Part shown: positions 48,101 through 58,993 of the stretch, piece by piece
Layout of the letters: every line of letters begins with the position of its first letter
How positions within the stretch are numbered: position 1 is the stretch's first letter
Assembly: GCA_037833965.1 (NCBI GenBank)
Contig: AP031355.1
Coordinates: 6,659,501-6,723,500, forward strand
Origin: Marchantia polymorpha subsp. ruderalis
Lineage: Eukaryota; Streptophyta; Marchantiopsida; Marchantiales; Marchantiaceae
DNA length: 64,000 bases
Direction: 5' to 3'
Made by a program: the position numbers and the translations under genes
Notes under the pieces: model-generated
The model's input: the letters and a program-made list of their open reading frames with translations, nothing else
Database searches by the model: none
What the model was told of the DNA's origin: nothing

Positions 48101-49690
48101 ACAAACACAAGGCCTTGTAGATTAGAATCTCTGGTTCATGTGCACCCCTGTTTGACAAATGTCGAGACTTGCTTCAAAACCTGTACATCATTATAGGCTG
48201 CGGAAGACATCTGTCAATGTTTTCTGATTGCTCGATCATATGTTCCAGGCTTTCCCTTGAGCATTACTTTTTGTAGATAGGTTCCCTTTGGCCGACCATG
48301 AAAAGAACCAAATCGAGGGGATTCATCGAATTTAAATAATTTCCTTAGGTAGCTTAAAGCTAATTTTAAAATCTATGTATAATGTCTATGTAAAATTTTA
48401 GTTTTCTCGCGATTTCAAAATTCGAAGAGAATTTTCATAACAAGTTTTTGTGTCTAATATATGCTAGCTTTAAGATATCTAGTTTGAGAAATATTATTTC
48501 GCATGTTTGAAATAAAAATATAATTATTATCACAACTTCATCGGCAAGGCACAGTGATTTCTGTGCAAGAATAAATATAAACACCCAAAAAAATTCACTG
48601 ACTGTTACAGTAATTGATGGGCAATGCACCAGAAGGAAAATATCAAATGATTTTAGACAAAATTTACGCCTATTCATTGTGATGGTGTACGTAGATTTAT
48701 GATAAAATTATTGAAAATTCATGTAAAATCTCTTGAAAAAATTCAAATGAAGAACCTCACAAAATTGTGGAATATCTAGAAAATAAGAAGTAATTTATAA
48801 TTGAGTGTTCCTAAATCAGCACTTCATATATTTCAAATGCACTATGTCAATTCTCTTAAAGATTGAAAGATTATATTTTTGTATAATTTGACAATTAATC
48901 ATCAACTATTATGCAACTCAATCTAGATAAGAGCATATCTTAAAATAAAATTAGAATCGAATCATCTCAAAAATTTCAGATTATTCAAATGCAACGTACG
49001 TTTTTATGATTTCAATTTAATTTTTAAAGACCTGGTTAATTTCAAATAAGAAAGAAAACATTCGAAAATAGTGTACTTTTCTGTACTAATCTAATGCAAA
49101 GAATTATATCAGTCATTGGGTTATTGAAAAAAGACATACAGATATATCATTGCGTAACATATTACCAATCCAGTAGAGGGGACTAAAAGACTTGTAACGG
49201 AAAATTTGATCTAAGACCCAAATGAAAATATTGCATATGAGATGAAAAAAATATTCATACCAGACTTAGAAAAAAATTAAAATTCCATAATAAAGAACTT
49301 GAAATTTTTTTCAAGGGTTACTGACTACTGTGTACAACAAAATAAAATGAAAAATTTCCCAAAATATTACTTTTGGTTTATAATTATTATTAAAGAGTCA
49401 AAATACTAGTGCAGTAATAAAATTTTAGCATTGTAATACAGTAACATTCTTTATATTAATTCGATCTGAAAAGAATTGTTTACATGAACGAAACAATACT
49501 GATCACCTTACTTTGAAAGTTTTGATGGCACTCTTGCATCAAAGCTCTGCCTATGTGTTCGTTAGCATAACTATACCACAAGAATTGGAAAACATATTAC
49601 ATAACAACTCGAAATTCTGAGAGAGAAGAATTGGGTTTTTTTCCTCATAAGTAGTGATTCCCGACTTGCAGAGACGGAGTCTGATTCAAC
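45181..49690. other. AT-rich region without recognised genes
   Basis: Only short frames. A 118-residue frame at 46108-46464 contains a perfect 13-bp inverted repeat (TGGTGCTCTGCAG at 46205-46217, complement at 46231-46243) and has no recognisable motif. Confidence 0.45.
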
Positions 49691-49724
49691 ATCCAACCGC
49701 TCAGGGATCAATAGACCAACCATG

Positions 49725-49910
49725 AGTCAGAACACACTTGTCGCACGGGTCCAAACACACTGTCAGCATAGACTGGAAGGTAACAGTTCGAAGTCAAGTT
49801 GGCCACCACTTGATCAAGAGCGCCAAGGCTCTCGGCCATCGTTTCTTGTGGTCCCCATCCTCGAGCTCGTGTCGTGGTTTGACCGGATGTGATGATCTTG
49901 TCCGCTGTCA
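49725..49910. repeat. GC-richer segment related to 40737-41010
   Basis: See the partner segment for shared blocks. Flanked by AT-rich DNA on both sides. No protein recognised on either strand. Confidence 0.45.
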
Positions 49911-50491
49911 AATCCGATTCATCAGATTAGATTTATGTGTGGTTCTTAGATTTTGAATATCAAAAGCGTGATATCTACGAGGAGTGAAAAACTTGTTGGA
50001 TAAGACTTCATGGGTTGTACCACTGCCAGAATGTAGTACGATGTGGATATTGTTCGACAAATTCAAAGGGCTACCACTCGGCTATTCACTGTACATACTA
50101 CTCGGGCCCGAATAGTTGTCGAGAACATCATGTTTCAACATGCTAAACTTGTGCTTGAGATATGAGATCCTAGTACATCAAGAGCCGTGCTCTTCACACA
50201 GGTTAGTGCATTTATTCAAGCATCATGTGCCATCTGTGGTTTACCAGATTTCGTCCGACGCTTTTGTTGGTGGCTCATCAACCATATCCGAGTAGTATTG
50301 GAAACGTTGCGCGTAGATGGACTATAGGACAAATTGAAGAAGTAATTTTTCCATCAATCCTATATCAAATTCTTTTACTACAGAGTACATCATTTTTGGC
50401 AAAGAAAGTTCAAACATCTATCGATTGTAGGAAACCTGCTACCGTTTGAGACGCACAATGCTTTTTTTTTTTTTAAAGCTTCAATCAAATC

Positions 50492-50809
50492 TTCATTCAA
50501 AACTATCCCAAGATTGTTGCTCCGTTAATCCAATTGATTAGCAAAGACAATGTAGAGTGGAATTCGAAAACAGATCATGTATTTGAAACTCTGAAGAAGA
50601 CGTCTTCAAGGGAGTCCATTCTAACGCATCTTGAATTTTCAAAGGCATTCTTTCTAGAAACCAATGCTTCTGACTTTGCCCTTAATGCGATTCTTTCACA
50701 ATCCGGCAAGGACAAAAATCTCCATCTTGTAGTGATCACTCACATATTTACTACTATCGATATCAATTATAAGTTCCATTATAAGAAGCTTTCAATAATT
50801 GTTAACTAG
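50492..50809 (+). pseudogene. Ty3/gypsy reverse transcriptase/RNase H fragment
   Basis: An open frame reads FIQNYPKIVAPLIQLISKD, then VFETLKKTSS, then SILTHLEFSKAFFLETNASD, then ALNAILSQSGKD, then INYKFHYKKLSIIVN. This is the C-terminal end of a gypsy reverse transcriptase and start of RNase H (families usually show FETDASDxAxGAVLSQ and NYxxHDKELLAIV). The catalytic Asp of TDASD is kept as the D of TNASD. Nothing recognisable precedes or follows, so this is an isolated fragment. Confidence 0.85.
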
Positions 50810-50829
50810 TTCCAAGAGTGTGAGAGTAC

Positions 50830-51850
50830 AAGTTTTAAGATAAAATAATAGTAATTGCTATATAATAGCTATTAGATAAGTATAGATTAGGACTGAAATC
50901 TATGGAATTATTGTTCGTGAACAAAAACTAACTAAGTGAATTCTTTATAGTCACATTATTTATTTGTTCATATTTGGAGTTGGTGGATTTGAGTTGAATC
51001 CACTTTGGAGTTGCTGCCAGAGTTCCATATCTTCGGTCCGAAGCTTGGTGATCTTCAAGCGCATCATGGAGAAGAAACTTAAGAAACCTCCTTGATGGAG
51101 TAAAGGGTTCCATAAGCAATGTTTTTGAAGACAAGATCATCCAAAAAAAAAATGAAATATTTTGCGTAGAAATACGCGATGGAAACACTCTTGTTGTTGG
51201 ATTTTTCCAGAAATCAACTTGCTAGAGAACTATCAACAGATTTAGACATGTTGCATATTAATGATCAATAACAAGTTCAAGTAATCTATGTTTGCCAAAT
51301 TGTTAAAATTTATTGACATATCAGATCTGGATTTATTTGCTGATCAACTTTCGGATCCATTCCTTGTGTTAGTGAGCAAATCGGCTTGAGTTATTTCAAT
51401 TTATTGTTGAATTAACCATGCCAATTCACTCCAATTGTAAATTCATTTGACACATGCTTTTCAAGATTTTTCCGCTGGGAAATACAAAACTATGTGGAGA
51501 TTTTCTTAAAATAATTTGGAATTCTTTTGCTTTTAGTTGCGGTGATGATCTTCATCTTCATACTGTCATTGAATGGACAAATTTGTGAAGTTTGTATTTT
51601 CATGATGTGTCCATGATGGCATTTGCAATAGTAACTTTACTTGGATGTACAACTATAATAGACTAATCATTATGATTCCAACCTTGAGAGACATGTTTTT
51701 ATTTTAACAACATTGAACGGTGCATAATGCTTAGTCTAATTACAGTATCTTTCAACGGTTATAAACATTTTTAGTTATTTAGAATAAAGTAGATGTTACT
51801 CTAAATGTTCATATAGATATTTTAGCGTCCACTAGTTATAATCTAATATC
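50830..51850. other. AT-rich DNA, no gene recognised
   Basis: Only short frames; nothing further of the gypsy element was recognised. Confidence 0.45.
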
Positions 51851-51854
51851 ATGT

Positions 51855-52125
51855 TAGTGATCCGTGCGCTTGGTAAGTAGAGACTATATTTTGTTAGTTG
51901 ATAATGTCACGTCAAAGATCAGCTTGCTTGTTAAGTAGAGAGTATGTTTTGTTAGTTGACAGTTTCACGTTAGAGATTCGCGTGCTTGTTAAATAGAGAG
52001 TATGTTTTGTTAGTTGACAATTAAAATGTCCATATCAGTGATCCGCGTATTTGTAAAGTAAAGATTGAGTGTGTTAGTTGGTAGCGTCACCTAAGCAATC
52101 CGTGTGCTTTTTAGAGTTATCCGTC
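51855..52125. repeat. Tandem repeat, about 58 bp, five diverged units
   Basis: GATCCGTGCGCTTG-like starts at about 51859, 51917, 51975, 52040 and 52096. Each unit carries TAAGTAGAGAxTAT, GTTAGTTG and a GTCACGT block. The last two units are most diverged. Confidence 0.75.
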
Positions 52126-52731
52126 ACGTTATCTATCCACTAGAACTGATATGAATGGTGGGGATAAAATCTTATCTTTTTGTACTTATTGATATGAATT
52201 ATATAAGTAAGAATAGAAACATGGTTGGTATCTCTCATCTTTAGAACTTATTTTTTTTATACTCTTTAACAATGATTGAATCTTATCTACCACATGCAAA
52301 GAGCACTAAACAATGATAAACTATACAATATGAAATAATTTCAAAATGTCATTTTATATTATGTGTGGTAACACACTTTTTGTTTTTTTTGCAGAATTTA
52401 AACAATTTTAGAAAACTAGTACCAAAGCAGTGTTTGTAGCTAGAGAAGGGTACGCTAAATAGAGTGGATTGATGAGATCGTCACGAGGGCACAAAGAATC
52501 ACGTAGTCGGATGTACCAACGCCAACGTCTTCGACGCCTTCGGCAAAAGCTCCTTTTTTGAGGTGTCTCTACTCACGCGCCTCCAGCGTATAAGGAAGCT
52601 ACGCTTCCGGCGCAGACACCTCAGGAGGAGGTTTTGCTAAAGACGTCAGGAGAAGGGCCCGGACCTCTAAAGGCGTCCGACCATGAGTGCGCCTTCGGCG
52701 AAGCGCCGCTAGCGCGGAAAGGGGAAACTTT

Positions 52732-52850
52732 CATAACAATCGGGATACACGGTAGATCCAGTTGGTTGAGGTTGCATTAGAAAGAGCTCGGGACGCTCGT
52801 TCTAACGAGTCCAAGAGCGTCGGAGATGGATCAGGAATGGAGAAGTTATG
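52732..52850 (+). repeat. Hairpin module in E4, most diverged copy
   Basis: Begins CATAACAATC, has GCATTAGAA and TTCTAACGAG arms and ends GAAGTTATG. Located before the protein gene. Confidence 0.6.
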
Positions 52851-53722
52851 AGCATCGGAAAACTCGTAGCCGGACATGCGCCGTTCGCGCTAGGGTTCAC
52901 AGCCGGAAAGGATTCCCGTACGCCCTCGGCGATGCGCCTTCGGCGGAATCACGCGCTCATAGGAGGAAACCAACTCAGAGTCGGAAGCGCCTTTGGCGGC
53001 TGTTCATGGAAGGAACGCGCCGGTCGGATGTACGCCTCCGACGTGGCGCTGACGGCCGGATGCGCTGGCATGAGTTGCGCCGACAGATATGCGCCGGCAG
53101 CAACGGACGAGGCATAAAGGACAAAATAGGCGGTACGACTGCGCGCCGGCGTAATTCGCTCCGACTGGATGTGCGCCTCCAGCAAGGCGCCGACGGATAA
53201 TGAACGCACCAGCGGCGACACGCCTCCGGTGAGGGACGGGTCAGGAAAAGACAACAGGGCCGACGTATACCCTGCAGCGGACTCGAGTCCGGAAGGTGGC
53301 GGCGGCGGGAGAATTCAACGTTTAAGCATGCGAATGCGCGCAGTGCGGAGACGTGAATTCGCGCATGCAAAGGGCGAACCGTTAAGCCGTATAGCCGGCT
53401 GCGTACGTTGCAACCAGTAAGAACGTTGGACGTTCTTGAAATCGGAGAAGAAAAGACTGCGCTCCAGTCTCATTCTCTCATTCTTGACTTTGCGATTTCC
53501 AGTTTCCAAGATTACGCGCAAGGGCGGAGCGACCTGCAGTGAGAGTAGAGAGTGCGGAGACGAGTTGCGCAAGGATCTTGGCGGACCTTGAAAGAATTGT
53601 GAGTAGCGATCTTGAACGAGCGCAGAAAGAGTGAGCAGTCAGTGCTTGAGTGGCCGACGCGCAGTGGCGATTGTGAGAGAGCGAGCGAAAGGGAGAACGC
53701 TTGTGTGTGTGCAGGCAACGCG

Positions 53723-55138
53723 ATGTCGAAGGTTCCCCAGCTGCGAGTGTCTCCACTCAGGGTGCCGCAGATCGGTCTACGCGCATTTCAGGATGTGCTG
53801 CTGAGGCTGAAGCTCGATTTTCTCCTATGGGGGTGGAACTGGACATGTCCGGAGATGGTGCGCGAGTATCTGCAAGAGAGACACAAGCCCTCTCGCGGAT
53901 TCCGCCCGCACCCAGAGAGATGGGACATTTGCAATTGGGCGCAGGTGTTGGGCAGGTGTGCCGGCGAGGAAGGGGATCTCCTCTTCGAGGCCGATAGCGT
54001 GAAGGTGTCCCAGGAGGAAGAAGTCTCTTACAATGAGCTCTTCAAAGTGGCCAGACATCCCAAGAACGGTTTCCGGACACGGGATTACAAGGATCGATTA
54101 CGGAGAAATGTCGCGACGGCATTGCTGCAGATATTGCAGCCGACCAAGACCGCTTACATGCATGGTTGGCAGGTAGAGTTTGTGGAGCTAGTGTTGTCAG
54201 GAGCTCCGGTGCATTGGGCACGGCTCCTGTGGAAGGTGACGCGCCAACATGCGCAAGAAGAGAAGGGAGGAACCCTCAATCATCTATCGCCTTACTTAAT
54301 CGTGTTTTACCGGGCGATGGGATGTTTGACGAATGTTGAGAAAACTCGGTTTCCGCAGCTGACCCGGACTTATCCAGGTAGATATTCGAGGGAGGCCGAA
54401 GTAGACACGGATTCGGACGAGGAACCTGCCAGTACGCCTCCGGCTCCGGCTCCAACAAGAGCAGCAGAAGAACGTCGAAGTGAGCGCATTCCGCGAAAGC
54501 GGAAGTGGGATGAGAGACCTGAGGACAGGCAGCCGGAAGTGCCAGCTGCGCCGACTCATGGTCGGCCCACCCCCGAGCCTCACAGTCGACCAAAACAGAG
54601 GGCACGCAAAATGCCAACTGTTACTGAGGAGACCAGGCGAACTCCGACCCGGCGGAATCTCACGCAGGAAGAGATAATCGCTCAGATTCTAGGGAAGACG
54701 GCAGATACCTCTGCACAGAAGGCACCACGGCCTTCGAGAGGAGATGGACGGACTGACAGTCGGCCGACTGCGAGTCGGATGACTGAAGGCCGACAAGCGG
54801 AAGGAAGGCCAACTGAACGGCGCGTTGAACCGGACAGCAGGCCGGAAGCAGAAGAGAGTTTGGCTGACGAGCCAACAATCCTCAGAGGGTCGTCTTCGGC
54901 GGAAGGCACTTCCGGAAGAACGCCACCAGCAAGCAGGCCAAGTGGAGTCAAGACGCGCAGGGTGTATCCGACTCCCAGTCGGACAACTGCTGGTCGGCCG
55001 ACTGCGAGTCGGACAACAGAGAGTCAGCCGGATTCGCCGACTGCGAGACGGATGGGGCCAACGACCAGTGTGCGGACGCCTTTGGCGGACGCACCTTCAG
55101 CAAGGACGCCTCCCGCGCAGATTGCGCCGGAAGGATAG
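53723..55138 (+). CDS. Element protein, N-terminal part up to an in-frame TAG (E4)
   Basis: 471 residues from the first ATG; the frame is open about 110 bases upstream without ATG. Residues about 10-215 are a globular domain (RLKLDFLLWGWNWT, GFRPHPERWDICNWAQ, HGWQVEFVELVLSGAPVHWA, LSPYLIVFYRAMGCLT) whose pattern resembles domains called putative plant transposon proteins. I know similar hypothetical proteins from Marchantia, but this is memory, not a search. From about 230 it is disordered, rich in Arg, Pro, Thr and Glu, with repeats of (R)PTASR and SRTTxxxP. No zinc knuckle, protease or catalytic motif is visible. The TAG at 55136-55138 is the only break before the second half, which is in the same frame. 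Confidence 0.7.
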   Translation: MSKVPQLRVSPLRVPQIGLRAFQDVLLRLKLDFLLWGWNWTCPEMVREYLQERHKPSRGFRPHPERWDICNWAQVLGRCAGEEGDLLFEADSVKVSQEEEVSYNELFKVARHPKNGFRTRDYKDRLRRNVATALLQILQPTKTAYMHGWQVEFVELVLSGAPVHWARLLWKVTRQHAQEEKGGTLNHLSPYLIVFYRAMGCLTNVEKTRFPQLTRTYPGRYSREAEVDTDSDEEPASTPPAPAPTRAAEERRSERIPRKRKWDERPEDRQPEVPAAPTHGRPTPEPHSRPKQRARKMPTVTEETRRTPTRRNLTQEEIIAQILGKTADTSAQKAPRPSRGDGRTDSRPTASRMTEGRQAEGRPTERRVEPDSRPEAEESLADEPTILRGSSSAEGTSGRTPPASRPSGVKTRRVYPTPSRTTAGRPTASRTTESQPDSPTARRMGPTTSVRTPLADAPSARTPPAQIAPEG

Positions 55139-55897
55139 GCAGCAGAAGCGGGCGGTGCAAGAGTGACAAAAGTCACTGCGGCGTCGACCCCTTCACAAAC
55201 CGAAGATCGAGCCGGAACAGGGGCTCAAGCAGTGGGATCTCCCACTGCCCTGGATATTTTAGCAGGCAGTGGAGCAGCAGTCGCAGCGGAAGCTGCTGTG
55301 CGCCACAGTTCCAGGGAGTCGCCAAGAGATTCGGTGGCGACTGAAATCCTCGAGACTGAGGATGAAACGAGCTCGGAAGAGCAAGAAGCGGATTCGGTGC
55401 AGAAAACGCCAACAGGGGTGCTGTGCGAACAGATAGTTCCACTCCTGCGATATCTAGATCGCAAGACATCCAAATACGCAAGTGCTTTAAAACCGCAGTC
55501 TTATGTGGAGACTATCAGGAGAAGGACGAGGAGCAAGGTGGCAAAGTGGGCCTCTAGGTGCGGAGTATATGTGGATAGGAACACCGCCCTCCGACAACAC
55601 CTGGCGGTCACCGAAAAGCTATACCAAGCCTTGCAGCAGCAGAAGGAGGATGCGGCGACGAAAAGTCAGGCGGATGCCGAACTAATACGGGCAAAGATCG
55701 AGTCGGAATTGCAGGAGGAGCGGAGACAGAACCAAGTCCTAGCAGCCGAGCTTGCGCGCCAGACGCGCGCCTTAGAAGAAAGTCAAAGAGCCTGCAAGGA
55801 GGATGAGGAGTTGTTGTGCAACTTGCAATCCGAGTGCTCGGATTTGAGGGCACAACGTGCGGGTTTAGAAATGCAGCTGGCCGAGGTGAAGAGCAGC
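55139..55897 (+). pseudogene. Element protein, coiled-coil part after the TAG, cut by E5
   Basis: Continues the frame of 53723-55138 directly after TAG. It has no ATG of its own near the start. Contents: SPTALDILAGSGAAVA, SRESPRDSVATEIL, GVLCEQIVPLLRYLDRK, then a long coiled coil (about 55600-55897) rich in Glu, Gln, Lys, Arg and Leu with CNLQSECSDLRAQRAGLEMQ. The frame runs into E5 at 55898. Homologous stretches are found in E1 and E3. Confidence 0.85.
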
Positions 55898-56109
55898 TGT
55901 GGTAACCCACTTTTTGTTTTTTATCGGAACTAAAACATTTTTGAATAGTAAGTACCGCGGCAGCAGCTGTAAATAGTAATCGGTACGCGAAACCAGAGGA
56001 TCGAGGACAGTCAAGGGGTTTTGGGCTTAGGCCACAGTGGGACGCTTGGGACGGAACGGGCGGTTCATGCTGCAGGATCCGCTTCGAGCACCTTCGGCGG
56101 TTGATCACT

Positions 56110-57516
56110 CATAACTTTCTCAATTCGTAACGCCTTGAGTTGCTTCGGGTCTTGTTGCAAAGAGCTCGCGACGCTCGTTCTAACGAGACCAAGAACTTGT
56201 GAAACGGATGAGAGGTCACTGAGTTATGAGTGTCGGAAGTTACTGATGGGGGGGGCCTTCGGCGGTAGAGCGACTTTGGCGGTACGCCTTCGGCGGAAGA
56301 ACCGCCGGAAGATGCGCCTTGGGCGGTAGACGCCTTCGGTCAACGCCTTCGGAGATACGGGAGAGTGCATTCGGCGGAAGAGTGAAACCCTCATAACTTT
56401 CTCAATGCGCAACGCCTCGACATGGTTAGGGTCTCGTTGGAAAGAGCTCGACGCGCTGATTCTAACGAGCCCAAGAACGCCACGAACGGAGTAGAATTCC
56501 GGGAGTTATGAAGGTCGCAAGATACTCAGATTTCCGCCTGTGCACAGGCGAAGAAAGTTTTGTCCTATGCGCGGACGAAGGAAGTTCGCCTGCGCACAGG
56601 CGTTCGCCTGTGCACAGGCGCTTCGGCGTCGGCGGGAAATCCGCCTTGGGCCCTAGAAATGCGCCTTGTGAGATAGAAAGTGTACGGCGCCTTCTGCGCC
56701 AGGTCATCGCCGCGGACGGACAAGTCAGCGCCGCGGACGGCCAGGTCAGCGCCGCAGACAGCCAGGTCATCGCCGCGGACGGACTGTGGATAGGCGAACG
56801 CCTTCAGCGGAATGGTAAAACCGACATAACTTTCTCAATTCTTAGCGGTTTGACTTGATTCGGGTCTCGTTGGAAAGAACTCGACGAGCTGGTTCCAACG
56901 AGACCAAGATCTCTTGAAACGGATGAGGCATCACCGAGTTAGAAGCGGCGGAAGTTTCTGATATGGAGGGCCTTCGGTGCTAACATTTAGAGGGGCCTTC
57001 GGCGTTAACACTTAGAGAGGCGGCTTACGCCGCGGACGCCTGTGCACAGGCCGTCCGCCTGTGCACAAGTAGGCGGCCTGTGCACAGGCAGGCCTTCGGC
57101 GGAAGGGTAAAATTGACATAGTGTTTTCAATTCTTAATGGTTTGCGGTGGTTAGGGTCTCGTTGGAAAGAGCTCGCGACGCTCGTTCCAACGAGCCCAAG
57201 AACGCCTGGGACGGATGGGAATTTAGGGAGTTAGGACTATCGGAAGATACGTAGACGTTCTCCTTCGGCCCTAGATGTTCGCCTTCGGGGTTACGCTTCC
57301 GGGAATTCCGCCTTCGGAGGTAGGGAGATCGACTTTTGTCCGATGCGCGGACGGACGCCTTCGACGGTTGCAGGCCTTCGGCGGAAGAGTAAAACAGTGA
57401 TAACTTTCTCAATTCTTATCCGTTTGACTTGGTTAGGGGCTCGTTGGAAAAAGCACAACACGCTCGTTCTAACGAGCCCAAGAACGTTGCAAACGAAGCA
57501 AGGATCCGTGAGTTAT
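56110..57516 (+). repeat. Five hairpin modules in E5
   Basis: Copies at 56110-56228, 56392-56510, 56824-56944, 57117-57236 and 57398-57516. Consensus features: CATAACTTTCTCAATTCTTA, a spacer, GGTCTCGTTGGAAAGAGCTC, a short loop, CG(A/C)TTC(C/T)AACGAGxCCAAGA, then AACGGAT and a closing GAGTTATG. The ends pair with each other and the core arms CTCGTTGGAA and TTCCAACGAG pair inside. Spacers between modules are CCTTCGG or GTGCAC palindromes. Confidence 0.85.
56240..57400 (+). repeat. CCTTCGG hairpins and GTGCAC palindromes of E5
   Basis: GCCTTCGGCGG type sites near 56253, 56288, 56327, 56345, 56995, 57090 and 57372; GCCTGTGCACAGGC type palindromes near 56536, 56597, 57040 and 57073. In RNA the first would be C(UUCG)G tetraloops. 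No gene is called. Confidence 0.8.
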
Positions 57517-57890
57517 GGGCGTCGGGGTGACTGTTAGAGATTGACAAGGTGTGGAAGTGCGTCTTTGGCGGTTGGACGCATTCGGCGGTGCGCGGAAGGA
57601 GATTTCCTCCGGCGAGGATCGGGTGGTCATGAATGTAGAATGTTCAGGTGTGGCAGTGGCGGCTTGCGTGTAGGACGCGTGGGACCCACAGTCCTCGGAT
57701 TTTGGAGAAGGAATTTTGGCCTAGGTTCAGAGATCTTGCGGGGCCCATATCTTTGCGATGGACGGTCGGATGGATCTGAAATTTTGTGGGGCCGTTGATC
57801 TCGGCCGGCCACGCATGCCTGCAAATTTTCAGCCTCAGATCTTGGGTGGGAAGGCGCTGGCGGCTCTGTACAGTAGGCTTAGGATTCAGA

Positions 57891-57916
57891 TTTAGGGTTA
57901 GGGTTAGATTTAGGTT
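57891..57916 (+). repeat. Interstitial telomere-like motif in E5
   Basis: TTTAGGGTTAGGGTTAG and a further ATTTAGG, same setting as in E2 (32423-32447). Confidence 0.75.
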
Positions 57917-58018
57917 GTAAGTTAGAGGAGAAGGCAGCCGCCGACTCCTCAGGTGTGGGATCTGTTGCGGCTCGCACCATGGCGTGGTGCAGTGTAGTGC
58001 TAGTTAGGACTTAGAAGG

Positions 58019-58026
58019 TATAAAAT
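58019..58026 (+). promoter_or_regulatory. TATA-type site of E5
   Basis: TATAAAAT followed by CCAGGCGTTTTGCCTGG hairpin, about 970 bp before the element end and pointing into the remaining part of the E4 gene. Confidence 0.5.
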
Positions 58027-58993
58027 AGTTCCAGGCGTTTTGCCTGGGGTTCTTTCCCATCAGAAGTGCAGATCAGGAACCCATTTCCTTTGCGTGTTTG
58101 TGTCCTTGAGTTCTGTCACCACGCACGAGGAGTTACAACTTAGCGTTCCGCATTTTGTAGCTGAAGGCCTTCGGCCGAATGTTCAGAGCTAGTACATTGG
58201 TTAGAGACTTGAGTAGTTCGGATCTGCACCTGCGGGTGACTGCCGATGCTCAGAGCCAGTGACTAGTTAGATACTTGAACAGTTTCGCCCCTACACCTTC
58301 GAGTGTTTCTTTCTGATTGTACTCCTTGGGATTTTTCCCCTGAATGCCAAAGTGAAGTTTTGCTACTTCGTGTAAGCCTTGGTTGTAAATTCAGGTTACG
58401 CTGCAGCAGGTGCCTTGAGGGTAACCCCTGTAGTATTTCTGGGAATGACAAGTGCCTGAGAATTAAAACTCTTCAATAGACTGTTGTTGTGTTACTGGAA
58501 TGTTTCACAGTGAGTCCTTCAGTGCGGACCTGTGTTCTCTGCGCGTTTTGTGAGTTGAGAGTGTTGTTCACCGCGTAGGAGTGACTTCGATCCGAAGTAG
58601 GCAGTCCAAACCGGGTTTCCTACACTAGCAGCAAGCTAGTGGAAGTGTTGTAAAAGCCGGAGTTGGAAGTCACTGCCCGCAGCTTTGCCGAGTGTGCTCG
58701 CAAGAGACTTTCCCCCTGAAATCTTGAAGTAGAGGTCCTAACGGATCTCTGGGTTGTATTTCTGTAGTTTCAGGTGTGTGTGTGTGTGTGTTACGCTGCA
58801 CTGTGCGACCTCCGAGTGCGCTCCGAGTGGACACTTGCAGTATTTCTGGGAGTGACAGTCGCCTGAGAATTCAAACTCATCAATAGTCTGTTAAACGTGA
58901 CACTTTGTACCCTGTGTGTTCCTCTGTCCCTGTGGGTTCGACCTTTCTACCACTATATTGCAGTTTTAGCCTTTAGTGGGTTATTACAGCAGC

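Larger units (their letters stand above)
55898..58988 (+). mobile_element. Element E5, non-coding, inserted in frame into the E4 gene
   Basis: Starts TGTGGTAACCCAC, ends GTGGGTTATTACA; 3091 bp; exact GCAGC duplications at 55893-55897 and 58989-58993. Removal of E5 with one duplicate leaves the E4 frame uninterrupted. It holds five hairpin modules, CCTTCGG and GTGCAC palindromes, a four-fold GCCGCGGACGG-type tandem (about 56705-56785), a telomere-like motif, a TATA region at 58019 and the roughly 1-kb 3' block, most like that of E1. No gene is present. Confidence 0.95.

Noticed and set aside
52826-53420. Arg-rich frames in the leader of E4
   Set aside because: Both strands are open and the frames overlap; composition explains them and no homologue was seen in the other elements.
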